This document shows, in pieces, positions 1 through 8,610 of a stretch of 49,437 nt of DNA; within the stretch, counting starts at the first letter, position 1; the number at the start of each line of letters is the position of its first letter. The position numbers and the translations under genes are program-made. The notes beneath the pieces are model-generated. The model was not told where the DNA came from, did not search any database, and saw only the letters and a list, made by a program, of their open reading frames with translations. Source of the stretch: UBA4582 sp013204195 (GTDB taxonomy: Bacteria; Pseudomonadota; Gammaproteobacteria; Pseudomonadales; Azotimanducaceae); the NCBI GenBank assembly GCA_963925735.1, contig CAWUUH010000024.1, positions 1-49,437 on the forward strand. Direction: 5' to 3'.

Positions 1-525
1 TGGGTCTCGCCACCACACCTGCCCTACGCCCCGGCGCTGGCGCAAGCAGGCATAGATCTTGGCGCGGTGCTTATTGTTCGACCAACCACCGTCAACGACA
101 GCCTCTGGGTCATGGAGCAAGCCCTGGGCTCTCAAAGCTGCAGCGCCGTACTCGCGTGGCCCCAGAACATTCACGATAAGCACATTCGACGCTTACAAGT
201 CGCCAGCAAAGCGGGACATTGCCTGGGCGTACTCTTTCGCCATAGTCAGGCTGCGCATCAGTCTTCACCGGCAGAATTACGCCTTCAGCTAACCGGGCAA
301 CGAGCCACGCCCCTCAAGGAGCGCTCCAGCATCGGGATTCAGGTGCTCAAGCGCCGAGGTGGCTGGAGCAGCGAACCCTTTACCCTCGACTTTCACGACC
401 AACTGAATCAGGTCACCCCAGACTTCTCGGAAATGATCGTGCGCAACCCACCTCCCCTTGAACCTGAATTGGCTTTTATTGAACAGAGCCGGCACTTGTA
501 CGCTGATGAACGCCAGCAACAATAA
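1..525 (+). CDS. imuA: ImuA, SOS mutagenesis RecA/SulA-like protein (5' end missing)
   Basis: The reading frame is open from the first base and ends at 525; 174 residues are visible. ImuA is a RecA-like accessory protein of the ImuA-ImuB-ImuC (DnaE2) translesion synthesis system and acts with the beta clamp at damaged DNA. The visible part carries the typical LSPPHLPYAPAL-like stretch (here WVSPPHLPYAPAL) and then GAVLIVRP, with a C-terminal region rich in Arg that ends just before imuB. The identification rests on this segment plus the overlap with imuB (20 bases), the classic cassette order. The Walker A region would lie upstream of the window. A GTG at 67 is an internal codon, not the start. 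Confidence 0.82.
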   Translation, partial: WVSPPHLPYAPALAQAGIDLGAVLIVRPTTVNDSLWVMEQALGSQSCSAVLAWPQNIHDKHIRRLQVASKAGHCLGVLFRHSQAAHQSSPAELRLQLTGQRATPLKERSSIGIQVLKRRGGWSSEPFTLDFHDQLNQVTPDFSEMIVRNPPPLEPELAFIEQSRHLYADERQQQ

Positions 526-2074
526 TTCCACCCTATGGCTATGCCTGCATTTTCCGCACCTGCCGCTACAGGTATTTACCCGCGGGCTCAACCCAGCAGA
601 CGCCATCAAGCCAGTGGTCATTCTTGAACGCCGGCGAGTTATCGCGTTGAATCAAGCCGCATTCGACACCGGGATTCGACACAACAACAACATGGATACG
701 GCTTACAGCATCAGCCATGAGGTCATCAGTTTCGATAAGGATAGCGATAAAGAACTGACAACATTAACCAATCTGGCCCAGTGGGCATACCAATTCAGCC
801 CCGCTGTGACGATCCGGGCACCTGATGTACTGTTAATCGACATCGGCGGCAGCTTAAAGCTCTTCAATGGCCTTAAGGCATTAATGGCAAGCATCGAATC
901 TGGCATTAACGACCTAGGCTACACCTCTATCTCCGCCATCAATACAACCCCCATGGCGGCCCTCCTGTCGGCAAGAAACAACGCTGCGACAAACTCTGAC
1001 CATCAAACGGCCGACAATACCGGGGCCGTCTTGCCCTCTATCGAAATGACACCCGTCGCCTATTTGCAAGCCGACAAGGCCATTATTACTGCCCTCCAGC
1101 AAATGGGCATCGATACGGTCAGGGACTTATTCAAGTTGCCAATGAGCAGTATCAATCGCCGATTTGGCATCTATTTTACAGACTACCTGCAACGCCTCAT
1201 TGGCACACAGCCTGACCCGCAAAAGACCATCGACCAGGCACCGCATTTTTTTTCCGACATTACTTTTATGGCCGATGTCACCAACACCAACGCCTTGATT
1301 TTCCCTATTAAGCGCTTGTTGGATGAGTTAAATGCCTTTTTGACAGCTCGGCAACTGCATATCAATCAACTATCCTGGAAGCTCAGTCACCGACATCATC
1401 CGCCAAAACACATCAGCATTTATCTGGCCAGCCCTGAACACAATATCAAAGCCTTGCTGCAATTAACCCAACTTAAACTTGAGCAGGTTAAGGATGTTCA
1501 AGAGATCGACACACTGTCATTAACGGTCAATACCTTTTTTCCTGCCGATACTGTCTCTGGCGATTTATTCCAATCTGCCGGCTATCAGCCACACCTTGAC
1601 CCGATAAAAGGCTCATCAAAGCGTCGTCAACGACAGGCCAGCGCCAACGCCTTACTGAATTTACTGAGCACACGTTTGGGCCCTGATGCGTGTTTTGGTT
1701 TATCGATGGCGGATGATCACCGCCCAGAAAAATCCTGGCTACGACTCAAGCCCAACCAGATTAACGACGATACTCAACACAAGACAGTGGAGAGCCTGCC
1801 AATGCAACTAGCGCAGGACAATCACCGGCCACTTTTTTTGCTCACGCCGCCTCGGGCTTTGCAGCGGGTTAATGACGCCCCGTACTTGAATGGCACGCTG
1901 GAATTACTCCAAGGTCCCGAGCGCATTGATTTTGGTTGGTGGGACAGGCCGACCTCAGGAGAGGTCATCACTCGAGACTATTATGTCGCCGCGCATACAG
2001 AACGCGGCGCACTTTATTGGGTTTTTCATTATGGCGAGCATGGCAAATGGTATTTACACGGTATATTCTCGTAA
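506..2074 (+). CDS. imuB: ImuB, catalytically inactive Y-family polymerase-like protein
   Basis: 522 residues. ImuB is the bridging subunit of the SOS mutasome; it resembles Y-family polymerases but lacks their catalytic acidic residues and recruits DnaE2 to the beta clamp. The N-terminus reads LWLCLHFPHLPLQVF, the ImuB version of the Y-family start where the metal-binding Asp is absent. A helix-hairpin-helix-like segment (LQQMGIDTVRDLFKLP) lies near residue 190, and the C-terminus has the diagnostic RDYYVAAHT...WYLHGIFS pattern. I chose ATG 506 because the protein then begins where family members begin; an upstream in-frame ATG at 458 would add 16 residues lying inside imuA. It overlaps imuA, implying translational coupling. 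dnaE2, normally next, is about 11.3 kb downstream. Confidence 0.9.
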   Translation: MNASNNNSTLWLCLHFPHLPLQVFTRGLNPADAIKPVVILERRRVIALNQAAFDTGIRHNNNMDTAYSISHEVISFDKDSDKELTTLTNLAQWAYQFSPAVTIRAPDVLLIDIGGSLKLFNGLKALMASIESGINDLGYTSISAINTTPMAALLSARNNAATNSDHQTADNTGAVLPSIEMTPVAYLQADKAIITALQQMGIDTVRDLFKLPMSSINRRFGIYFTDYLQRLIGTQPDPQKTIDQAPHFFSDITFMADVTNTNALIFPIKRLLDELNAFLTARQLHINQLSWKLSHRHHPPKHISIYLASPEHNIKALLQLTQLKLEQVKDVQEIDTLSLTVNTFFPADTVSGDLFQSAGYQPHLDPIKGSSKRRQRQASANALLNLLSTRLGPDACFGLSMADDHRPEKSWLRLKPNQINDDTQHKTVESLPMQLAQDNHRPLFLLTPPRALQRVNDAPYLNGTLELLQGPERIDFGWWDRPTSGEVITRDYYVAAHTERGALYWVFHYGEHGKWYLHGIFS

Positions 2075-2139
2075 CCCTCGAGCCTGACTCACTCATGGCA
2101 CCAGATATCGCAACCTAATTCCCAACAGGAAACCAGACT

Positions 2140-2607
2140 ATGAATATTTATGACTTGCAGATGGAGTCCATCACCGGCGAGAACATTTCTTTCTCTGACT
2201 TTAAGGACCAGGCTTTACTTATCGTCAACCTCGCTAGCCAGTGAGGCCTCACCTCACAGTACGCAGGTCTGCGTGCATTGCATGAAAGCGGTAAAGTTAC
2301 GGTACTCGGTTTTCCTTGTAATCAGTTTGGTGCTCAAGAGCCAGGCACTAATCAGGAAATTTTTGATTTCGCCACAACTAAGTATCAGGCGAACTTCCCG
2401 ATGTTCAGCAAAATCGAAGTCAATGGCGACAATGCGGCCGAGCTTTATCAATGGCTATGCGGAGAACTGGCCGACGATGAGGGCCAGCATCCGATTGCCT
2501 GGAATTTCGCCAAATTTTTAATCAACCAACAAGGCAAGCCGGTCAAACGCTTTCACCCGAAAGTCACGCCACAAGAGATCGAGGCTGCTTTAGCCGATTT
2601 AATCTAG
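2140..2607 (+). CDS. gpx: Glutathione peroxidase, putative selenoprotein (UGA = Sec at codon 35)
   Basis: Reading from ATG 2140 (AGGA Shine-Dalgarno at 2127-2130) gives a complete 155-residue glutathione peroxidase if the in-frame TGA at 2242-2244 is read as selenocysteine. The family's active-site motif NVASxCGxTxQY appears here as VNLASQ-UGA-GLTSQY, so the UGA replaces exactly the catalytic Cys/Sec. Both sides of the UGA stay in one frame and match the family: GFPCNQFGAQEPG holds the catalytic Gln, and WNFAKFL holds the catalytic Trp and Asn. The enzyme reduces H2O2 or organic peroxides using thiols. A SECIS-like hairpin follows the UGA. Standard annotation would report only a fragment from ATG 2278, which lacks the active site. 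The alternative, a nonsense-mutated pseudogene, is less likely because nothing else is degraded. selA, selB, selC and selD are not in this window. Confidence 0.88.
2242..2280 (+). promoter_or_regulatory. Sec UGA codon and SECIS-like hairpin
   Basis: Downstream of the UGA (2242-2244), bases 2261-2265 (ACGCA) pair perfectly with 2270-2274 (TGCGT) around the tetraloop GGTC at 2266-2269. The stem extends by a U-G wobble (2260/2275) and a G-C pair (2259/2276). The ten bases GCAGGTCTGC at 2263-2272 are, from memory, identical to the apical stem-loop of the E. coli fdhF SECIS that binds SelB. Here the loop starts at nucleotide 25 counting the U of UGA as 1, against 22 in fdhF. The UGA also sits in a 12-base palindrome (2241-2252). 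Function is inferred from this similarity; SelB binding has not been shown. Confidence 0.75.
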
Positions 2608-2645
2608 AGGCTAAATCTCCACGCCGCCGGCAAACTACGGCGCAC

Positions 2646-2673
2646 AAAAAGCTGGCTGCACGTCGCAGCCGGC
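2646..2673 (-). terminator. Rho-independent terminator of the ABC transporter operon
   Basis: Bases 2651-2659 (GCTGGCTGC) pair with 2665-2673 (GCAGCCGGC), nine pairs with one G-U, around a five-base loop ACGTC. Five A residues at 2646-2650 become a U-run immediately after the stem in the minus-strand transcript. It lies about 50 bases past the permease stop, so it fits the end of the minus-strand operon that begins at 6115. Confidence 0.7.
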
Positions 2674-2724
2674 TGCTGCTGATTGATTGATGCTGAATAC
2701 CGCACGTTAAATGCCAAAAAACAA

Positions 2725-3888
2725 TCAGCTGAAAATAATCGATTCACGCTTGAACAGCCGTGCGGTGATAGCGCTGAAAACAAAACACAATAGCAAGACC
2801 GCCAAGGGTGACAGGAAATAACCGATCACCGGCACCGCCACCCCTCCCATAACATCAGTCAACAGCAGGTGTTGACCGAGCATCGGCACGGCATACATCC
2901 AGGTTTCCGTTTTAATCGGATTAAACATCGTATAAAGACCGGGCAACATGGGCAAAAGCACCAGAAAGCCAATATATGACTGAGCATCTTTAAATGACTT
3001 GGCAAAGATACCCACTAACATTTGCATACTAGTCGCTAAAAATGCCAACGGCAAAGTAGCCAACAGCATAGCAATCACCTGCAGTGCCGAAACATGGAAA
3101 CGCAACCCAAGCGCCTCAAGCTGCATATAACTCATGACTAACATCGAAAGCACCAACGTTAACGACATACCTAAAACAGAGAACAGCGTCGCCGCTATCC
3201 ATTTACCAAGCACGATCTGTAGCCTGGATACGGGATTAATCAGCAAGGCCTCGAAGGTCTTACGCTCGCGTTCGCCGGCGGTACTGTCGACAGCGATGCC
3301 CATCCCCGAAATAAAAGCCGCCAGGACAATATAAATCGGAATAAAACTTAGCACTGAGGTGGCAATTTCTTGTTGACTTGCCACCTCTGAGTCAACGATT
3401 GAGACGACACTCATCACGTCAGGCGACACGCCTCTGACGATTAACCGCAGGGAGGCTAGTTCCGAATTATACCCACGCACTAAACTCCTAACTCTCGCAA
3501 CGGTAATCCGTGAATCGTTTCGCGAACTGTCTGAAACCAACTCCACATAGCTCGTTTTTGCGTCAGCAATACGCGCAGCAAAGTTATCTGGAATAACCAG
3601 AACAAGCTCCTCCGACTGGCTACTGACCAGGGCCTTGGGGTCACCGATGGCGACAGAAAACTCCACACCCTGCTCAGCTAACCAGGCCATCAGATGCGGC
3701 GCATGATCGGCGCCCTGAACCGCCACCATCAAATCTTTATCCTGACTACGCAATTCAATCATGGTGTGAATCAAAAAATAGACCAAAAATGGCGCCATGA
3801 CGGGAAATATTAACGCAGACAACACAGATCTTCGATCACGAACACCGTCAAGACATTCCTTGATCAGAACAACGGTAAATGGCCTCAT
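2725..3888 (-). CDS. ABC-2 type transporter permease (NatB-like)
   Basis: 387 residues. It is the membrane subunit of an ABC exporter of the NatB/ABC-2 class. One hydrophobic helix near residues 20-45 (SALIFPVMAPFLVYFLI) precedes a long extracytoplasmic domain of about 130 residues. Several membrane helices follow in the C-terminal half, and the signature AGERERKTFEALLINPVSR lies at the start of the membrane block, typical of NatB/COG1668 proteins. It overlaps the ATPase gene upstream by 4 bases (ATGA), so the two are translationally coupled. NatAB in Bacillus exports Na+, but related pairs handle other substrates. The substrate here is unknown; the linked lipoprotein peptidase may be a clue. 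Confidence 0.82.
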   Translation of the reverse strand: MRPFTVVLIKECLDGVRDRRSVLSALIFPVMAPFLVYFLIHTMIELRSQDKDLMVAVQGADHAPHLMAWLAEQGVEFSVAIGDPKALVSSQSEELVLVIPDNFAARIADAKTSYVELVSDSSRNDSRITVARVRSLVRGYNSELASLRLIVRGVSPDVMSVVSIVDSEVASQQEIATSVLSFIPIYIVLAAFISGMGIAVDSTAGERERKTFEALLINPVSRLQIVLGKWIAATLFSVLGMSLTLVLSMLVMSYMQLEALGLRFHVSALQVIAMLLATLPLAFLATSMQMLVGIFAKSFKDAQSYIGFLVLLPMLPGLYTMFNPIKTETWMYAVPMLGQHLLLTDVMGGVAVPVIGYFLSPLAVLLLCFVFSAITARLFKRESIIFS

Positions 3889-4613
3889 AGCGGAATAACC
3901 TGCTCGACCAATTTAACAAAGGCGTCTTCCAGGTCGTCCTCATGGGCCAGCTCCTTGATCATTTCAGTCGTGCCCTCGGCTACCACCTCGCCCATGGAGA
4001 CAATCACAATATTGTCACACAAGCGGGCGACCTCATGCATCAAGTGACTAGAAAACAACACGGTAATTCCCATCACTCGAAGCTCCTGAACCACTTCTCG
4101 AACGATGCGAGTTGTCATGACATCCAGGCCATTGGTTGGCTCGTCCAAAATGACGTTGGCAGGGCCGTGAACTAGACATTGCGCCATACAAACCTTAGTA
4201 CGCTCTCCTTGAGAAAAACCATGGGTTCGCCGATCAGCGATAGACCCCATTCCCAGCAGTGCGATCAACTCAGCAGCACGCGCCTCGACTTGCTCGTTTT
4301 CCATACCGTGAAGGCGGCCAAAATAGTGAATATGCTCCCTGGCAGTGAGGCGTGCATATAAACCATGATTGTCTGTCATAACGCCGAGTCGTGATTGGGC
4401 CAACCGAGTATTTTCCGCAACATTGACGCCATCAATCAATACCTGACCTGTATCCGGAATCAACAGGCCATAGAGCATGCGTAACGTGGTTGACTTGCCT
4501 GCGCCATTGGGACCCAGCAAACCCGTGACCTGCCCTGCCGAGGCCAGAAAAGACACGTCTTTGACGGCGCTAACACCACCGAATTGTTTGCTAACCTGCT
4601 TAACTTCAATCAC
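3885..4613 (-). CDS. ABC transporter ATP-binding protein (NatA-like)
   Basis: 242 residues, a single nucleotide-binding domain. Walker A is GPNGAGKST near residue 35, the signature is FSQGERTKV (a variant of LSGGQ) near 133, and Walker B with catalytic Glu is NVILDEP near 155, followed by the D-loop TNGLDV and the H-loop SSHLMHE. It powers the adjacent permease. It overlaps the peptidase gene (4610-4613) and the permease gene (3885-3888) by four bases on each side, so all three are made as one unit. Confidence 0.92.
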   Translation of the reverse strand: MIEVKQVSKQFGGVSAVKDVSFLASAGQVTGLLGPNGAGKSTTLRMLYGLLIPDTGQVLIDGVNVAENTRLAQSRLGVMTDNHGLYARLTAREHIHYFGRLHGMENEQVEARAAELIALLGMGSIADRRTHGFSQGERTKVCMAQCLVHGPANVILDEPTNGLDVMTTRIVREVVQELRVMGITVLFSSHLMHEVARLCDNIVIVSMGEVVAEGTTEMIKELAHEDDLEDAFVKLVEQVIPL

Positions 4614-6115
4614 CCATCACCCCCGACTACTGACTGCGGTCCTGCAGTACTGGTAAAAAACGGCGGACGACGAATTGAATCAATACAGCCCGCTGCCAGC
4701 TCCTGTGGCGCCAATTGCTCAATGAATTCGACCATCAGGTCGGGCACGCAACCAGTAAAACCGGCATTATGACCGACGCCCCGGACAATAAGATGCCGTG
4801 AATTAACCAACGTCTGGGCGGCTTGCTCAGCAAACTTCGGTGGCGTCACCGGGTCAAGCTCGCCGGATAACAGCAACACCGGTACGTCGCTACTGACAGC
4901 CTGAAAATACTCAGCAGCGACCTCACCGCGAGGCCAAAATTGACAGACTTCCAGCATAAACTCGTTCATGGAGCCGGAAAAATACTGACCCTCCTCCGTC
5001 ATGCCGGTTGCCTGGGCCATATCTTCCGCACAAAATACTGATGCCATCATGCCCGCGCTGATCGAATCACTATCATCATGAAACTGATATCCCAGTGTCA
5101 GCAAGGCTTGATAGTCGCCCTCAACTGCTTGACTCAAAGCCAAGGGCAGCAATGTTGACAGGGTCCGATGATAGAGCACCTGACGCACCAGACGAGCCAC
5201 AAGAACGTGATCGATACTCATCAGGATCAACTCGCCGGTCTTAGGATGGCGAATTTCCACCTCGACGGGGTTAAGGGTCAACTGTTGGGTCAACCCAACG
5301 AAATGGGCGCGCAGATCAGGGAATGCTTGCGCACATGCCGAGGACGATTGGCAGTCGCGGAAGAGTCGATCGAGGGCGACATCCGTATCTGCTGAGGCGC
5401 CTGCCAGGATATTCACCGAGGGCGGTGCCACGCCATCGAGAATCATCGATCTGACGTGAGCGCCAAATTGCCGCAGATATACCAGTGCAGCACGAGTGCC
5501 ATAGGAGATTCCCAACAAGTTAATCTGCTCATAACCCAACGCTCGCCTGACAAAATCGAGATCCCCCGCAGCGATCAAGGTTGTGTACAGCGCCGGATCC
5601 GCATCCAGCGTTGGCAAGCACTCTCTGAGCTTGTTCACTTCCAGCGCTAATGCCGCCGCTGATGATAAGGTAAAGTCCTCTGGAGTCTCCGACACTACAC
5701 AGCTCAAGTTATTGGACCGACCGGTACCTCGCTGGTCAACCAGTATCACTTCCCGCTGCCTACGCAGTTCCAGCAAGGCACTGAACACAGCGGGGCCGCT
5801 GGAAATAGCTGACTGTCCAGGTCCCCCGGCAAGGTAAAAAATCGGATCGGGCTTCGCAACTCGCGCAATAGCCGGCAGCACCATCACCGCAAGTTCGATC
5901 TGTCGGCCATCAGGTTGACGAGGATTTTCGGCAACTTGGATCTGAGCGCATTGCGCCTCGTTAACAATCCTCACCAAGGCAGGGTCATCTGGACGATCAC
6001 AAGGACCCAGCAGGATTGGCTCTGCCGGCGCCCCGGCACGCGGTTTATCCAACTCTCCACAACCTGTCAGCAGCAGCAGACTTAACAGGCTTGGCGCCAG
6101 TATTGGGAATTTCAA
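4610..6115 (-). CDS. Lipoprotein alpha/beta-hydrolase, S33 (tripeptidyl/prolyl aminopeptidase-like) peptidase
   Basis: 501 residues. A lipoprotein signal peptide (SLLSLLLLTGC, lipobox LTGC near residue 19) predicts attachment to a periplasm-facing membrane. The fold markers are the oxyanion-hole segment AGGPGQSA, DQRGTGRS, the nucleophile elbow GISYGT, and the C-terminal acid and base in GELDPVTPP and GVGHNAGF. This arrangement matches family S33 peptidases with a TAP-like C-terminal domain, which remove residues from peptide N-termini. It is first in a three-gene unit with an ABC exporter, overlapping by an ATGA. That hints the peptidase acts on something the exporter moves, but this is inference. 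Esterase activity is an alternative. Confidence 0.82.
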   Translation of the reverse strand: MKFPILAPSLLSLLLLTGCGELDKPRAGAPAEPILLGPCDRPDDPALVRIVNEAQCAQIQVAENPRQPDGRQIELAVMVLPAIARVAKPDPIFYLAGGPGQSAISSGPAVFSALLELRRQREVILVDQRGTGRSNNLSCVVSETPEDFTLSSAAALALEVNKLRECLPTLDADPALYTTLIAAGDLDFVRRALGYEQINLLGISYGTRAALVYLRQFGAHVRSMILDGVAPPSVNILAGASADTDVALDRLFRDCQSSSACAQAFPDLRAHFVGLTQQLTLNPVEVEIRHPKTGELILMSIDHVLVARLVRQVLYHRTLSTLLPLALSQAVEGDYQALLTLGYQFHDDSDSISAGMMASVFCAEDMAQATGMTEEGQYFSGSMNEFMLEVCQFWPRGEVAAEYFQAVSSDVPVLLLSGELDPVTPPKFAEQAAQTLVNSRHLIVRGVGHNAGFTGCVPDLMVEFIEQLAPQELAAGCIDSIRRPPFFTSTAGPQSVVGGDG

Positions 6116-6350
6116 ATCAGCCTTATCCTTTAGCTCTCAAAGAACCGTCAGCGTAGCGTAATTTCTACTTCAAGGGCAGCCTCAAACCGCAAGCGCGATG
6201 ATCGTCAACGCGTCCCACAATGAGATCTACATCAACCCTCGAAATTGTGTCAACATAGCCTCGTGGCACCGGCCGTTTAACCTGTACCCCCCGTCTCCAG
6301 CAGTTTTGCCGTGAAGTTTCGAATCGATTAACCAGGATAAGTTGATACCC
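6116..6350. other. Divergent intergenic region
   Basis: This 235-base gap separates the minus-strand peptidase/ABC operon from the plus-strand methyltransferase gene, so promoters for both must lie here. I see an AGGA Shine-Dalgarno at 6334-6337. I could not assign convincing -10/-35 pairs, repeats or RNA structures. Confidence 0.5.
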
Positions 6351-7142
6351 ATGTCTGAGCCTGAAAAAGAACGCTATACACAGCGCAAGTCATTTTTTGA
6401 CAGCCTGCTGACGATCTATGGGCGCAAGCCTGTCTATGAGGCCCTAACCACCGCAGGGACCACGCCGTTTCGACTGCACCTGGCCCAGACTAATAAGCCC
6501 ACCGGCATTATTGCCGACATCATCGCCCTGGCAGAGGCCAAAAACGTTGAAGTTTGCTACCACAGCCGCGAAGCACTGGCGCGGATCTCAAGGAACGGCC
6601 GTCAGGATCAGGGTGTCGCCATCGATATTGAAGCGCCTGGGTATCAACCGCTAGCTAATCTATGCCAGTTCTCCCAGGATCATCCAGACACCAACCTGAA
6701 TTTGATCGCCCTCGACAGAGTCACTAATCCGCAGAACCTCGGGTTAATTATCCGCGTCGTTGGCGCATCACCTTGTGCAGGTCTGCTGTTACCGCAAAAA
6801 GGCTGCGCCCGCATTGACCCACTAGTGATTAAGGCCAGTGCCGGCACCGTATTAAAAGTGCCGATCTATTATTGTGACGAACTGGGCCCGGCCCTGGAAC
6901 AGCTTAAAACCAATCACTTTTCGATACTGGGTCTAGCCGCCGGGGGCAGCCGCTCAATTCAGGATATCCCCGTGACCGGTAAACAAGTTTTTATTCTGGG
7001 TAATGAAACGGACGGCCTTAGCCCCGAAATCAGTGCTATATGTGATGAACTGGTCGGTATCCCGCTGAATCACGGGGTAGAATCGTTAAATGTCAGCACC
7101 GCCGCCAGCATCGTTGCTTTTCGCACCATCTTTCATGGCTGA
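6351..7142 (+). CDS. SpoU/TrmH-family RNA 2'-O-methyltransferase (RlmB-like)
   Basis: 263 residues. The protein has an N-terminal substrate-binding part (YGRKPVYEAL...), then the SPOUT knot domain with its three motifs: RVTNPQNLGLIIRVVGA near 125-140, FILGNETDGLS near 215-225, and IPLNHGVESLNVSTAASI at the end. These bind S-adenosylmethionine in the trefoil knot and methylate ribose in rRNA or tRNA. The order and length resemble RlmB (23S G2251), but the substrate cannot be fixed by reading. Start choice is uncertain: ATG 6351 lies 13 bases after AGGA, whereas an in-frame TTG at 6342 lies 4 bases after it. Confidence 0.85.
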   Translation: MSEPEKERYTQRKSFFDSLLTIYGRKPVYEALTTAGTTPFRLHLAQTNKPTGIIADIIALAEAKNVEVCYHSREALARISRNGRQDQGVAIDIEAPGYQPLANLCQFSQDHPDTNLNLIALDRVTNPQNLGLIIRVVGASPCAGLLLPQKGCARIDPLVIKASAGTVLKVPIYYCDELGPALEQLKTNHFSILGLAAGGSRSIQDIPVTGKQVFILGNETDGLSPEISAICDELVGIPLNHGVESLNVSTAASIVAFRTIFHG

Positions 7143-7233
7143 CAGGGCTTTGGGAGTCGCTTGTCACTGGCATCAAAGGTTAATATCAACTATTGTTGCG
7201 CCTTGAATTTCCTTGAGCCTTAGAAGATTGTCT

Positions 7234-8601
7234 ATGCGACGTTCGATCAATGTAGTTTTATCACTTACGGCACTTCTGTTCCTGACCGCTTGCGGCACAG
7301 AAGAAGGTTTTGTTGAACCGGTCAGTGTACCGACGGGCTTTGTTCGAGTATTCCATGCCCTACCGGACTCCACCGTATTAAGCGTATCCGTGTCTAATCT
7401 CAACCAGGCCTCGGTTAATTTCAGTGAGGCTTCACCATTTTTCAATATATTGCCTGGTCTGTCTCGAAACATGGAGGTTTTCTACTTCCCTGATGGGCAG
7501 CGAGAGCTGCTGCTGAATCGCCAACTGACAGTTCCTACTCGAAACGAGGCCACGGTGATCATTGCCGGAACAGTCAGCAGCCCTGTGGTATTGGAACTCC
7601 AGAACCCACCGACAACTAGCACTGCCACCGATTACACAGAGGTTCAGATTGTCCATGCGGCCAACAGCTTGAGCTCAGAGGTGGGTTTTCTATTGGTTCA
7701 AGATGGTGATTTCAGCGCCCAGACTAGCGTTTTATTGGGCCAATTCTCCGAATCCTTGACAATCAACCCCAGCAGCGGTGATAACTATGAACTTTTGGCA
7801 GTGAGTTCTCTGCCAGCAACCGGCACAGCACCCACTGACGGCCAGATACTCTGGCGTTCGGGAAGCTTTAGTCTGCCAGTTCAGAGTCGCGCCCTCTTGG
7901 TGTTGGCAGACTATTTCGGCCCTGCCGGCAAAGGCGTTCGAGTGGCCAGTCTCAGCCCTTCAGGCACTCAGTTCTTTAGTCTGGAAAATTTACCCGCTGC
8001 GATTCGAATAATTAACACGTTACCCGATCAAGGACCGATTGACGTCTTCCTCAATGATGTGTTGTTTGCCGCTAACGTCACCTTTAATGAAATAACGGAC
8101 GGCTTGCTTACCGACCTTCGCGGCCAGTTTGCCCTAAAACTGACAGCCGCTGGCGACCCTTCGACGATATTGGCTGAGGCTACACCGACCATCAGCCAAG
8201 GGAACTATTATACGCTGACCGTTACCGGCCTGAGCACAGACACAGCGCCGAGCCTGGCATTAAAGGCAGAAGACAAGCGAAATATCCCTACGCGATTTAT
8301 TCTAACAGCCACCCACGCGTCACCGAGCAGCGGCCTGCTCGATTACTATTTTGTGGCACCCGCAACCAGCATCACCGATGAATTGCCAAAAAGCATTAAC
8401 AACTCATTACTCGGCGCCAGCAGCATAAGCTTCGATCCTGGCAGCTACGACTTGATCGTCACTGATGCTGGCACCAAAGACATAGTCTTTGGCCCATTGG
8501 CCGTCGAATTGGTGAACGGCGAAATTTATAACTTCCACCTCACAGATGCAGCTGGCGGTGGCCTGCCACTGCAAATCGTTTTAGAGGATGGCTTCAACTA
8601 G
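7234..8601 (+). CDS. Lipoprotein with repeated DUF4397 domains
   Basis: 455 residues. ATG 7234 gives a short lipoprotein signal (MRRSINVVLSLTALLFLTAC), lipobox LTAC with Cys at 20; an upstream TTG at 7213 would lengthen the n-region. The rest consists of successive beta-rich units that each begin with a similar strand: FVRVFHALPDS, EVQIVHAANSL, AIRIINTLPDQ and FILTATHASPSS, about 100-120 residues apart. DUF4397 proteins of this kind are surface or periplasmic and of unknown function. The repeats suggest a binding or adhesive role rather than catalysis, and I see no catalytic motif. It stands alone, about 90 bases after the methyltransferase gene. Confidence 0.75.
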   Translation: MRRSINVVLSLTALLFLTACGTEEGFVEPVSVPTGFVRVFHALPDSTVLSVSVSNLNQASVNFSEASPFFNILPGLSRNMEVFYFPDGQRELLLNRQLTVPTRNEATVIIAGTVSSPVVLELQNPPTTSTATDYTEVQIVHAANSLSSEVGFLLVQDGDFSAQTSVLLGQFSESLTINPSSGDNYELLAVSSLPATGTAPTDGQILWRSGSFSLPVQSRALLVLADYFGPAGKGVRVASLSPSGTQFFSLENLPAAIRIINTLPDQGPIDVFLNDVLFAANVTFNEITDGLLTDLRGQFALKLTAAGDPSTILAEATPTISQGNYYTLTVTGLSTDTAPSLALKAEDKRNIPTRFILTATHASPSSGLLDYYFVAPATSITDELPKSINNSLLGASSISFDPGSYDLIVTDAGTKDIVFGPLAVELVNGEIYNFHLTDAAGGGLPLQIVLEDGFN

Positions 8602-8610
8602 ACCGTTCAG

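Noticed and set aside
2278..2607. Separate 109-residue ORF, or the GPx as a nonsense-mutated pseudogene
   Set aside because: The fragment lacks the active site. Upstream codons from 2140 continue the same frame and family match, the UGA is exactly at the catalytic position, and a SECIS-like hairpin follows.
2618..2644. CGCCG/CGGCG inverted repeat as a terminator for the GPx gene
   Set aside because: Only five base pairs and followed by CACAAAAA rather than T on the plus strand.
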